DNA from: SIG622 sp045652245
GTDB taxonomy: Bacteria; Bacillota; Clostridia; Oscillospirales; CAG-382
Reading direction: 5' to 3'
DNA length: 64,000 nt
Assembly: GCA_045652245.1 (NCBI GenBank)
Contig: JAZRTY010000034.1
Location: 33,756-97,755, forward strand
The position numbers and the translations under genes were made by a program. The notes beneath the pieces were generated by a model that was not told the DNA's origin, did not search any database, and saw only the letters and a program-made list of their open reading frames with translations. Shown one piece after another: positions 25,398 through 33,931 of this stretch; positions within the stretch are counted from its first letter, which is position 1, and each line of letters opens with the position of its first letter.

Positions 25398-26117
25398 ATG
25401 GCTTTATATCCTACTCCTCACATAAATGCTGTACCCGCTGATTTCGCAAAAACCGTGCTGATGCCGGGCGACCCTCTGAGGGCTAAATTTATTGCAGAAA
25501 ACTTCCTTGAAAACCCACGTCTTATTAACAGTGTTCGAAATGTATTGGCTTATACAGGCAAATACAAGGAAATAGATGTTTCGGTAATGGCAAGTGGTAT
25601 GGGAATGCCGTCTATGGGTATTTATTCCTACGAGCTATTTAACTTTTTTGAGGTTGAAAACATTATACGAATCGGCTCTGCAGGTGCCATAAACGAAAAT
25701 ATCAAAGTTCGTGATATTGTTCTTGGACTCGGTGCTTGTACTAATTCAAATTTCGCTTCGCAATATTCACTTAGTGGCACGTATGCCCCTATTTGCAGCT
25801 ACAAGCTTCTTGAAAAAACCGCAGAAATTGCAAAAAGTATGGCTTTACCATATCACGTAGGAAACATTCTTTCCTCCGACACTTTTTATAATGACAATCC
25901 CGAAAGCACTGTCGCATGGGGCAAGATGGGTGTTATGGCAGTTGAAATGGAGGCTGCGGCACTCTATATGAATGCTGCAAGATGCGGTAAGAATGCGCTC
26001 GCAATCTGCACTATCTCAGACCACATACTGACAGGTGAGGCAACAACCGCCCTTGAACGCCAGAACTCTTTTACCGATATGATGAAGCTCTCGCTTGAAG
26101 CAGCAATCAGCCTTTAA
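25398..26117 (+). CDS. deoD: Purine-nucleoside phosphorylase (DeoD type)
   Basis: Hexameric-type phosphorylase that splits purine nucleosides with phosphate in purine salvage. Signatures: MPGDPLRAKFIAENFLE near residue 22, RIGSAGAI, VEMEAAALYMNAA with the ribose-binding Met-Glu, and the catalytic Asp in CTISDH. The 239 residues are standard. GAAAGGG precedes ATG 25398. It follows csaB by 34 bp and ends at a strong shared terminator. Confidence 0.96.
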   Translation: MALYPTPHINAVPADFAKTVLMPGDPLRAKFIAENFLENPRLINSVRNVLAYTGKYKEIDVSVMASGMGMPSMGIYSYELFNFFEVENIIRIGSAGAINENIKVRDIVLGLGACTNSNFASQYSLSGTYAPICSYKLLEKTAEIAKSMALPYHVGNILSSDTFYNDNPESTVAWGKMGVMAVEMEAAALYMNAARCGKNALAICTISDHILTGEATTALERQNSFTDMMKLSLEAAISL

Positions 26118-26132
26118 TTTATATATAAAATA

Positions 26133-26170
26133 CCCCGAAAGCAGTTACAGGTGCTTTCGGGGAGTTTTTT
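26133..26170. terminator. Bidirectional terminator between deoD and the DUF1846 gene
   Basis: CCCCGAAAGCA (26133-26143) pairs with TGCTTTCGGGG (26152-26162), followed on the forward strand by GTTTTTT (with one A between stem and T run). The genes on either side converge here. Confidence 0.9.
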
Positions 26171-27653
26171 ATTGGTTATAAAGATTACTTGTCATAAACT
26201 CAGGCTCGCAGGTGATATTTATCTTCAGCTTTCTGAAGGTGATTTCATCCTGAGGATTCAGCATCTTTGTATAATGCGCCTCTGTATATTTCAGCTTTTC
26301 AAGCTGCTTTAATGCCTCTTCAACCATAGGGTTGGTTGCAGCACAGATACTCATAGCAATCAGTGCTTCTTCAAGGTTAAGCTTTGTTACATTTCTTCCG
26401 AGTGTGTTCTTTTTCATGTTTCTGATAGGCTCAAGAATAACCGGAGAAATAAGATAAATTTCATCCTTGATTCCTGCAAGGTACTTTATTGCATTGATTA
26501 CTGCAGCTGCCGGTGCACCGAGCATATCACTTGATTTACCGGTTACAATTTTGCCATCCGGAAGCTCTATTGCTATTGCCTGAACACCTGATTCCTGAGT
26601 TTTTTTAAGTGCTGCAGAAACTACCGGTCTTGCCTCTGTTGTAACACCTGCCTCCTGCATTAACGCATCGGCTCTGTGAGCTACCTCGATATCAACAAGT
26701 CCGTTTTTATAGTCACACCACGCTCTGTAGGAACGTCTTATTATCTCGTCATTTGCAGCTTTTCTGACGATCTCATCATCAGTTATTGCATAACCTGCCA
26801 TGTTGACACCCATATCGGTAGGAGAACGATAAAGGTCATCCTCTCCTGTAATCCTCGAGATAATAGTTTTTACAACAGGAAATGCCTCAATGTCACGATT
26901 GTAATTTACGGTAGTTACGCCATATGCTTCAAGATGATACGGGTCTATCATATTAACGTCACGAAGGTCGGCAGTTGCTGCTTCATATGCAAGGTTAACG
27001 GGATGCTTACGGGGAAGATTCCAGATCGGGAAGGTTTCAAACTTAGCATAGCCTGCTTTTACATTTCTCTTATGCTCGTGATAAAGCTGCGAAAGGCAGG
27101 TAGCAAGCTTACCGCTACCCGGACCGGGTGCTGTAATAACAACAAGAGGTCGAGTTGTTTCGATAAAAGGATTTGCGCCATATCCTTCGTCTGATACAAT
27201 TGTATCAACATTATTAGGATATCCTGCTATCATTTTATGGAAATAAACTCTCTCACCGCGTCGCTCAAGCTTTTTCTTGAAAATATCGGCAGAGGGTTGC
27301 CCTGTGTACTGAGTAACGACAATTGCACTTACATAGATATCAAGCGAACGAAGATTATCTATAAGTCTAAGCACGTCCATATCATAGGATATACCAAAAT
27401 CTGCACGGATTTTTTTCTTTTCAATATCGGCTGCATTGATTGTTACAATTATTTCGGTTTGATCCTTCATCGTCTGAAGAAGTCTCACCTTTGCATCAGG
27501 TGCAAATCCAGGCAAAACACGTGCAGCATGCAAGTCATCAAAGAGCTTACCTCCGAATTCGAGATAAAGCTTGTTATCAAATTTAGCAATTCTTTCTATT
27601 ATATTCTTTGACTGCAACTCAACGTATTTATCATTATCGAACCCGATTTTCAT
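26169..27653 (-). CDS. DUF1846 domain-containing protein
   Basis: A 494-residue cytosolic protein with a P-loop-like segment (TAPGPGSGKLATCLSQLYHE, around residues 173-192). The blocks MKIGFDNDKYVELQSKNIIERI and LPRKHPVNLAYEAATADLRDVNMIDPYHLEAYG match DUF1846, a family seen in streptococci and Clostridia with a known fold but no settled function. It has its own promoter at 27716-27744 and converges on deoD. A GAAAGGAA site lies before ATG 27653. Confidence 0.88.
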   Translation of the reverse strand: MKIGFDNDKYVELQSKNIIERIAKFDNKLYLEFGGKLFDDLHAARVLPGFAPDAKVRLLQTMKDQTEIIVTINAADIEKKKIRADFGISYDMDVLRLIDNLRSLDIYVSAIVVTQYTGQPSADIFKKKLERRGERVYFHKMIAGYPNNVDTIVSDEGYGANPFIETTRPLVVITAPGPGSGKLATCLSQLYHEHKRNVKAGYAKFETFPIWNLPRKHPVNLAYEAATADLRDVNMIDPYHLEAYGVTTVNYNRDIEAFPVVKTIISRITGEDDLYRSPTDMGVNMAGYAITDDEIVRKAANDEIIRRSYRAWCDYKNGLVDIEVAHRADALMQEAGVTTEARPVVSAALKKTQESGVQAIAIELPDGKIVTGKSSDMLGAPAAAVINAIKYLAGIKDEIYLISPVILEPIRNMKKNTLGRNVTKLNLEEALIAMSICAATNPMVEEALKQLEKLKYTEAHYTKMLNPQDEITFRKLKINITCEPEFMTSNLYNQ

Positions 27654-27715
27654 AATTATAACATTCCTTTCGTAAAGCTCACAAGAGCCTTTTCAGTAAC
27701 CATATCAACTTATTT

Positions 27716-27744
27716 ATTATATCATAAAACTAAATTTTTTTCAA
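27716..27744 (-). promoter_or_regulatory. Promoter of the DUF1846 gene
   Basis: Reverse strand: TTGAAA (27739-27744), 17 bp, TATAAT (27716-27721). Confidence 0.8.
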
Positions 27745-27838
27745 TAGATTTTGCGATTTTTTGAATTTTCGTCATTATATTCAAAAAAACTCTATATAAA
27801 TTATCCGAAAAGACAAAATAACGTATTAAAACAAACTA

Positions 27839-27861
27839 CCTCTGCAAAAAACTTGCAGAGG
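27839..27861. terminator. Hairpin after recX
   Basis: CCTCTGCAA/TTGCAGAGG stem. On the recX strand it is followed by a modest T-rich stretch (TAGTTTGTTTT); on the other strand by CGTTTTTT. It probably ends the recA-recX transcript. Confidence 0.65.
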
Positions 27862-27867
27862 CGTTTT

Positions 27868-28506
27868 TTAGTCCTCATAATCACAGCTTGACGCATATTT
27901 AATTTCGTCATAGGAATAGCCATATCTTACCATTTTATCGGAAATCCTTTTTCTTTCACGAATATCCGATATATCCTTATGAAGAGTCAATTTCCGATAT
28001 AGCCTTTGTGCATTTTCGTAATAATCTATTTCGACATTTTCAAACGCTTCATTGATACTCTCCTTCAGAAAGCCCGATACTATCAGTTCCTGACGAATTC
28101 TGTACCTCCCGTAGAGCTTTGAATTTGCAAGATTCTGAATCCTTCTTTCGCAGTTGCGTACCTCGTCAATCACCGAAAACTCGCAAAGAAGGTCGGTTGC
28201 CGCAATTACAATCTCCTGTGAGTATTCCTTGGCAACTGCCTTTTCACGAAGCTTTTTTATGCTTTTTTCGCCATAATTTGTAATGTAATACTGCAAATAC
28301 TTTATACACCGTAGCTTTGAAGCATAAAATTGTAATTTTTCACGCAGTTCATCATCTGCATAGAAAGGATAGTCGGCACTATTTTCAGAAAAAGGTATTT
28401 CTGTTCTCCTGAAGTCGGCAAAGGAAATTATGTAACTTGAAGCTGTATCATCAAATACTATATACTCTTTCCCACCGTCAGAGAGTCTTACATCGCTTAT
28501 ATACAT
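27868..28506 (-). CDS. recX: Regulatory protein RecX
   Basis: A 212-residue helical protein that modulates RecA filaments. The RecX-type three-helix repeats are visible: SKLYGRYRIRQELIVSGF, then INEAFENV, and the C-terminal KRISDKMVRYGYSYDEIKYA. It has an N-terminal beta-rich extension of about 60 residues, as in other clostridial RecX. Its start (ATG 28506) sits on the last base of recA, so it is translated from the recA transcript. Confidence 0.87.
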   Translation of the reverse strand: MYISDVRLSDGGKEYIVFDDTASSYIISFADFRRTEIPFSENSADYPFYADDELREKLQFYASKLRCIKYLQYYITNYGEKSIKKLREKAVAKEYSQEIVIAATDLLCEFSVIDEVRNCERRIQNLANSKLYGRYRIRQELIVSGFLKESINEAFENVEIDYYENAQRLYRKLTLHKDISDIRERKRISDKMVRYGYSYDEIKYASSCDYED

Positions 28507-29609
28507 TATTCGTCAAAGCTTTCGGTAATTACAATGCCGTCATCTTCCTTTTCATTTCCGTCAAGGATCTCACCATTTGAATCTGCAAATGCTTTTCTGA
28601 TCTTCGCTTCAATCTCGGCAGCAAGCTCCTTGTTCTCACAAAGCATATCACGAACATTATCTCTGCCTTGTCCGAGTCTTTCTCCGTTGTAGGACAACCA
28701 TGAACCACTCTTCTGGATTATATCAAGCTGAATACCAACATCCAGAAGTTCACTTTCCTTTGAAATTCCCTTACCGTAAAGAATATCGAATTCTGCAACT
28801 CTGAACGGAGGCGCTACCTTATTCTTTACAACCTTACATTTTGTATGGTTGCCGGTAACATCTGTACCGTCTTTTATCTGTTCGCTTCTGCGAATGTCAA
28901 TTCTTACAGAAGCGTAATATTTCAGAGCTACACCACCGGGAGTTGTTTCCGGGTTACCGTAAAGAACTCCAACCTTTTGACGAAGCTGATTTATGAAAAT
29001 AACCGTACAGTTCGACTTTGCAATAGCGCCTGACAGCTTTCGAAGTGCCTGTGACATAAGTCTTGCCTGGAGACCTACGTGAGAATCACCCATTTCACCG
29101 TCAATTTCAGCTCTCGGAACAAGTGCTGCAACAGAGTCAACTACAATTACGTCAACTGCACCTGAGCGAACCAGAGCTTCGGTAATTTCAAGTGCCTGTT
29201 CGCCAAAATCGGGCTGTGACACAAGAAGCTCGTCGATATTTATACCGAGTGCTTTTGCATATACCGGGTCAAGTGCGTGTTCTGCATCAATAAATGCTGC
29301 TTCTCCACCCTGCTTTTGTACCTCAGCGATAACGTGAAGTGCCACTGTGGTTTTACCCGATGATTCAGGACCGTAAATTTCAATGATTCGTCCCTTTGGA
29401 ACTCCACCGATTCCAAGGGCTAAGTCAAGTGTCAGCGAACCGGTTGAAATAGCGCTGACATTCATATTGCTGTTTTCACCAAGGCGCATAATGGCACCTT
29501 TTCCGTAATCCTTTTCAATTTTGGAAATTGTAGTGTCAAGAGCTTTTTTTCTGTTTTCGTCGCCTAAAATTTCTTCGGGAGTTTTCTTATTCTTAACTTC
29601 TTTTGCCAT
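28506..29609 (-). CDS. recA: Recombinase A
   Basis: DNA strand-exchange ATPase and LexA co-protease. The Walker A GPESSGKTT, Walker B VIVVDSVAALVP, the INQLRQKVGVLYGNPETTPGG segment (loop L2) and the C-terminal acidic tail are all present. I choose ATG 29609 (MAKEVKNK, 367 residues) because GAAAGGA lies 9 bp upstream; ATGs at 29615 and 29627 are in frame but badly spaced. A promoter lies at 29654-29682, and a LexA-type box upstream of it at 29717 suggests SOS control. recX follows directly. Confidence 0.98.
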   Translation of the reverse strand: MAKEVKNKKTPEEILGDENRKKALDTTISKIEKDYGKGAIMRLGENSNMNVSAISTGSLTLDLALGIGGVPKGRIIEIYGPESSGKTTVALHVIAEVQKQGGEAAFIDAEHALDPVYAKALGINIDELLVSQPDFGEQALEITEALVRSGAVDVIVVDSVAALVPRAEIDGEMGDSHVGLQARLMSQALRKLSGAIAKSNCTVIFINQLRQKVGVLYGNPETTPGGVALKYYASVRIDIRRSEQIKDGTDVTGNHTKCKVVKNKVAPPFRVAEFDILYGKGISKESELLDVGIQLDIIQKSGSWLSYNGERLGQGRDNVRDMLCENKELAAEIEAKIRKAFADSNGEILDGNEKEDDGIVITESFDE

Positions 29610-29653
29610 TTTCATATTTCCTTTCATTGTAGCCTTTGTAACTTTCTGTTTCT

Positions 29654-29682
29654 ATTATACATTTTTTCTTTAAAAAAAACAA
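29654..29682 (-). promoter_or_regulatory. recA: Promoter of recA-recX
   Basis: Reverse strand: TTGTTT (29677-29682), 17 bp, TATAAT (29654-29659). Confidence 0.6.
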
Positions 29683-29716
29683 CAATATTTAATGAACAAA
29701 ATACGAACATTTGTGT

Positions 29717-29730
29717 CGAACGCAAGTTCT
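29717..29730. promoter_or_regulatory. LexA-type SOS box upstream of recA
   Basis: CGAAC-GCAA-GTTC matches the Gram-positive LexA operator pattern GAAC-N4-GTTC exactly. It sits about 35 bp upstream of the recA -35. A degenerate second copy (CGAACATTTGTGTC) is directly adjacent at 29704-29717. Confidence 0.7.
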
Positions 29731-29734
29731 GAGC

Positions 29735-29765
29735 AAAAAACGCCTGTCATGTGACAAGCGTTTTT
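29735..29765 (-). terminator. Intrinsic terminator after murA
   Basis: On the reverse strand, AACGCTTGTC pairs with GACAGGCGTT (one G-T pair) around a 4-nt loop, then TTTTTT. It separates murA from recA. Confidence 0.85.
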
Positions 29766-29769
29766 AATT

Positions 29770-31044
29770 TTAATCTTGAATAAGGGTAATATCAGCACCT
29801 ACTGCACGTAATTTTTCAGTTATATTTTCATAACCACGAAGAATATGCTGAATTTGTGTGATTTCAGATTTACCCTCTGCGCAAAGAGCTGCAACAACAA
29901 CGGCAGCACCTGCTCTGAGGTCTACGGCACGCACCTGTGCTCCCATAAGCCTATCAACGCCTTTAAAGGTTGCCATTTTTCCACTCTGGTCAACCTGAAT
30001 ATCTGCCCCCATAAGCTTGAGCTCTTCAACATATCTGAATCTGTTATCCCACACGCCTTCACGAAGTATACTGTTACCGTCGGCAATACACATAAGCACA
30101 CCCATCTGGGGGTTCATATCGGTTGGAAATCCGGGATACGGTAAGGTTTTTACATCAATTGCTGACAACTTACCTGTGGATTTTACTCTGACTGCCTCGT
30201 CATATTCTTCAACCGATACTCCCATTTCAATAAGCTTTGCAGTTATTGTATCAATATGCTTGGGAATTACATTTGTGATATATAGCTCACCACCTGTTGC
30301 AGCAGCTGCAATCATATAAGTTCCCGCCTCAATCATATCGGGAATAATTGTATAATCTGTTCCGTGTAATTTTTCTACGCCCTTGATTTTTATAGTATCT
30401 GTTCCTGCGCCTGAAATCATAGCACCCGAAGCATTAAGGAAGTTCGCAAGGTCAACAACGTGTGGCTCTCTTGCAGCATTCTCTATGATAGTTGTACCGG
30501 ATGCTCTTGTTGCTGCAAGAATCACATTTATTGTTGCACCAACTGAAACGACATCCATATAAACTGTATTTCCGACGGGCCTTTCCTGACACGTACAATC
30601 TATAAAGCTCTTTTCACTCTCAAGACATACCACATCAGCACCAAGAGCCTTAAACCCCTTTATATGCTGGTCAATAGGGCGAATTCCAAAATCGCAGCCA
30701 CCCGGGTATGCTGTATGTGCTTTTCCGAAGCGTCCAAGCTCTGCACCGAGAATATAGTACGAAGCTCTCATTTTACGTACATATTCGTATGGAGATGATC
30801 CACAAACAACCTTTCTTGTATCAACACTATAAGTTGTTTTATCTATTCTCTCGACAACAGCACCCATACTTTCAAGTATTGTAAAACCGTCTACAACATC
30901 ACTTATATCCGGCAGGTTTCTAAGTATACATTTATCTTCATTGAGAATTGTAGCAAAAATAATTGCGACAGCTGCATTCTTCATTCCACCGACTTCAATT
31001 TCGCCGTGAAGCGCTTTTCCGCCTTTTACTACAAATTTATCCAT
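29770..31044 (-). CDS. murA: UDP-N-acetylglucosamine 1-carboxyvinyltransferase MurA
   Basis: First committed step of peptidoglycan synthesis: transfers enolpyruvate from PEP to UDP-GlcNAc. The catalytic cysteine is present in YPGGCDFGIRPIDQHI (about residue 118), so the enzyme should be fosfomycin-sensitive (family knowledge). The 424 residues cover both inverse alpha/beta domains, with the PYPGFPTDMNPQ and RHRAxE-equivalent (NRFRYVEEL) regions. GGGAGC precedes ATG 31044. It lies 64 bp downstream of yycI-like and may be read from the same transcript. Confidence 0.96.
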   Translation of the reverse strand: MDKFVVKGGKALHGEIEVGGMKNAAVAIIFATILNEDKCILRNLPDISDVVDGFTILESMGAVVERIDKTTYSVDTRKVVCGSSPYEYVRKMRASYYILGAELGRFGKAHTAYPGGCDFGIRPIDQHIKGFKALGADVVCLESEKSFIDCTCQERPVGNTVYMDVVSVGATINVILAATRASGTTIIENAAREPHVVDLANFLNASGAMISGAGTDTIKIKGVEKLHGTDYTIIPDMIEAGTYMIAAAATGGELYITNVIPKHIDTITAKLIEMGVSVEEYDEAVRVKSTGKLSAIDVKTLPYPGFPTDMNPQMGVLMCIADGNSILREGVWDNRFRYVEELKLMGADIQVDQSGKMATFKGVDRLMGAQVRAVDLRAGAAVVVAALCAEGKSEITQIQHILRGYENITEKLRAVGADITLIQD

Positions 31045-31108
31045 AATTCAAAAGCTCCCTTTCACACTTTAGTTCCGAATCTGCCACCGACATTTCGGAT
31101 TATTCGAT

Positions 31109-32083
31109 TTATGATATTCCTACGGTTTCTGTGACTATCTCGCCATTTATTGCATCATACATAATTGAATATTCGTTATTTTCCTCATCAGAATATTCTA
31201 TATACCAGCTCGGCAAAAGATAGAACTTACTTGTTTCATATTCATAAAGCTTATACACTATCTTTTCATTTTTAACATAAATGCTTTTACCACTTCCGGT
31301 AATCGACACAACATTTTCATTTTCAGTCAGAAGATATATCGCATTAACAGAATCAAGCAGCTGTGAGGAATACGCTTTTTCCGGAGCTTTACTCGGAATA
31401 TTTCCTACAAAATACAGTATTTCATCATTTTTAACATAAAGATTTATGTAAAAATCTACGACATTCGTATTTGACACAACCCCTGAAAAGTACACAATGT
31501 GGCCACCATTATACTCGGAAATTGCAATAGCCTTATAATTTATTTCATTGTCGTGAACAACCCTCGAAATAAATTTTTCAGCTTTAGATTGAATCTGCTT
31601 GTTTTCGGTATTTTTTAAATTAGCAGCATAATAACTCTTTTTGATAATTTCTTTATCGGTACTTGTAATTTTCCCCTCTTTCTGACATTCGAACAGCATT
31701 TCTTCTATCTGCAAATACGCTGTTCCGAGAAGGGCTCCATTATCATTTTTAACACTGACGCTGAAGCCGTCGGGGGTTGTTACAAATTCATTGTCCGATA
31801 TATTGCTGTCAAAAAATTCCTCTGCTGTTTTTATATAAATTTTTGAAATCTCTGTTTCTTCTTCTTTTTCAAAGGTATAAATAGGTAAACTATATTTTTT
31901 TCTGCCGTCTTTTTGAAAATCTATTTTTATTCCGATATTATTCAGATGTTCTTTTGCAAGAACTGTCTCCTCTTCGGAGATATATGATTTCTGATAATTT
32001 ATTACAATGCAAATACAACCGAGCGCAATATTTATTGCTATCAGAAGAACTATAATGAAATTCTTTACTCTCGAAAAATTCAT
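31109..32083 (-). CDS. YycI-like regulatory membrane protein
   Basis: A 324-residue protein with one N-terminal membrane helix (NFIIVLLIAINIALGCICIVI) after the typical MNFSRVKN start, then an extracytoplasmic domain. This matches YycI, which with YycH restrains the WalK sensor kinase in Bacillus. I choose ATG 32083: GGGAGGA precedes it, it overlaps the upstream gene by 4 bp (ATGA), and the YycI family begins this way. No walR or walK lies in the window. The assignment is medium-strength because YycI sequences diverge fast. Confidence 0.72.
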   Translation of the reverse strand: MNFSRVKNFIIVLLIAINIALGCICIVINYQKSYISEEETVLAKEHLNNIGIKIDFQKDGRKKYSLPIYTFEKEEETEISKIYIKTAEEFFDSNISDNEFVTTPDGFSVSVKNDNGALLGTAYLQIEEMLFECQKEGKITSTDKEIIKKSYYAANLKNTENKQIQSKAEKFISRVVHDNEINYKAIAISEYNGGHIVYFSGVVSNTNVVDFYINLYVKNDEILYFVGNIPSKAPEKAYSSQLLDSVNAIYLLTENENVVSITGSGKSIYVKNEKIVYKLYEYETSKFYLLPSWYIEYSDEENNEYSIMYDAINGEIVTETVGIS

Positions 32084-33474
32084 TCTGCTTCCTCCCTGTC
32101 GGTTTTCACCGTCCATAGCATACTTCCGGTTTCTGTATCAAATGTGTTTTTCAAAACTCTGTATTCAGCACCAAAATAAGAAACCGGAGTCTTTATTTCG
32201 TTCACAAGCAATGCGTATGCACTCTTTTGTGGTATATCGCTGCCGCTTCCTTCAGAATAAACATACGGTCTGATATTTACCGAGCCATACACAAGTACGC
32301 TATCTGAAAATTCAAGATATAAACCGTACTTATCACCATTATTTACCGGAATTCCACAAATTGTATAATCATAATACAGCCTGAATGTCCCATCAGAATA
32401 AACAATATCCGAAAGAACCAGTTTTCCTGCACAAGAATTCAGCATTTTATTTATTTCAGCACTAATTTCAAATGATGCCTTTATAATGTCACCAAATGTG
32501 TTTTTTGTGCTGTTTCCGGGATTAAGAAAATCCGAAAGCGTCGTCTCGCCATATTCAGGTTGAAATTCAACTGTACCGTTATGTGACACGGTAAGGCTTG
32601 TAGCATCCTGAACATAAACGGTATCACCATTAATAGTACTGTAGGTTTTAATATTATCCTCGTTCATACCAAATATCCTTGCAAAGATATTTGTTCCCTC
32701 TAAGGATTTTTCAAATTCAGAATAATCAAGCCGTACTATATCCGGAATCACCACAGAATGTCGAAATACCGGAAAATAACAATTTCTCTTGCCTTCTATA
32801 TTTTTATTCACCTTAATAAATTCATAATCATTTCTTTCGGTATCAGTATATGTAGACAAAAGCTCTTTGTTAAAGGTTATATTCCGTGAGGGAAAGATTT
32901 TCAGTACCTCACCATCTCCCGATACAGCAGTTATATATGCCTCGCCACTACCACCGTAGAACAAAAACATATCGGACACCTCAAAGCCTGCATTATCTAA
33001 CACAATTTCGCTGCTTTGCGAGATTATAGAGCAAAGCACAGACAGCTCTATTCCGTTTCTCAACTTCACGTAAAAATAATTATCACTGTTACGGTACAAC
33101 TCATCAAGATATTCATATTTTTTTCCGTCATCGGAATATAAAACCTTTTTTGTAGTACCCCCGGGACAATTTTTCAAAACCTCTATAAAGCTCTGCCAGA
33201 TTTTTTCATTATCTGCGTTATTATACCTGTATGCATACCTACTGCCGTCCTTTGACGCAGCACAAAAGTACGGCAGCAAAATATTATGCACTGAGGCAGT
33301 AGTACTGCTGTTTTGATCGGAAAGCAATGCAAGCATACTTTCGGGAAATACCGGAAGCCTGCTGTTATCTATATTTTCCACGAGGTTAATATAGATTGTG
33401 CACTGAGTCAACATCAGAATTACCAAAAGAGCAAGTATTAAACTTTGCAAAAAGCTTCTCTCTTTCTTTTCCAT
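32080..33474 (-). CDS. YycH-like regulatory membrane protein
   Basis: A 464-residue protein with an N-terminal membrane helix (FLQSLILALLVILMLTQCTIYI) and a large beta-rich extracytoplasmic domain. Size, topology and its place directly before a YycI-like gene fit YycH, the partner that signals to WalK. Sequence motifs alone would not identify it. It starts 44 bp after rbfA with a GGGGG site, without a clear promoter in the gap, so it may belong to the rimP-rbfA transcript. Confidence 0.65.
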   Translation of the reverse strand: MEKKERSFLQSLILALLVILMLTQCTIYINLVENIDNSRLPVFPESMLALLSDQNSSTTASVHNILLPYFCAASKDGSRYAYRYNNADNEKIWQSFIEVLKNCPGGTTKKVLYSDDGKKYEYLDELYRNSDNYFYVKLRNGIELSVLCSIISQSSEIVLDNAGFEVSDMFLFYGGSGEAYITAVSGDGEVLKIFPSRNITFNKELLSTYTDTERNDYEFIKVNKNIEGKRNCYFPVFRHSVVIPDIVRLDYSEFEKSLEGTNIFARIFGMNEDNIKTYSTINGDTVYVQDATSLTVSHNGTVEFQPEYGETTLSDFLNPGNSTKNTFGDIIKASFEISAEINKMLNSCAGKLVLSDIVYSDGTFRLYYDYTICGIPVNNGDKYGLYLEFSDSVLVYGSVNIRPYVYSEGSGSDIPQKSAYALLVNEIKTPVSYFGAEYRVLKNTFDTETGSMLWTVKTDREEAE

Positions 33475-33518
33475 TTTTCCCCCTGTAGAATATATAGTTA
33501 CAAAATTATTCTATAGCC

Positions 33519-33866
33519 TTATTTTAAATCCTCAAGCAGCTTTGCAATGTGTGCTCCATGTTCAACAGAATCGTCATATAAAAAGCAAAGCTCGGGAGTT
33601 GCACGAAGATTCAGACGCTGTGCCAGTTCTCTTCTTATATAGCCCTGGGCACTTTTGAGTCCCTGCTTTACCTCTTCTCTTCCGTCTCCGAAAACGCTGT
33701 AATGTACTGTAGCATTCCGGAGGTCTGTTGCTGTTTCAACACGAAGAATACTGATAAACGCACCTGAAACTCTCGGGTCCTTTACCGTTCTCAGAATTTC
33801 AGTAAGTTCTCTGCCTATTTCTTCGTTCACTCTGCCTGTATGATAATTATTCTTTCTTGAAGGCAT
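33519..33866 (-). CDS. rbfA: Ribosome-binding factor A
   Basis: Small KH-fold protein that helps mature the 16S rRNA 5' end in the 30S subunit. The 115 residues carry the conserved N-terminus (RVNEEIGRELTEILRTVKDPRV) and the C-terminal RATPELCFLYDDSVEHG block. It closes the rimP-nusA-ylxR-ylxQ-infB-rbfA cluster. A GAAAGGAA site lies before ATG 33866. Confidence 0.96.
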   Translation of the reverse strand: MPSRKNNYHTGRVNEEIGRELTEILRTVKDPRVSGAFISILRVETATDLRNATVHYSVFGDGREEVKQGLKSAQGYIRRELAQRLNLRATPELCFLYDDSVEHGAHIAKLLEDLK

Positions 33867-33931
33867 AATTTTTTCCTTTCATTTTTAAGTTTATTGCCGC
33901 AAAGTGCCTTCGCGGCAATAACACATACCAG

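Noticed and set aside
26100..26180. Switch from forward to reverse genes as a possible replication terminus
   Set aside because: I found no dif-like site near the convergence, and one strand switch is common outside termini. A GC-skew plot of the whole genome would decide.
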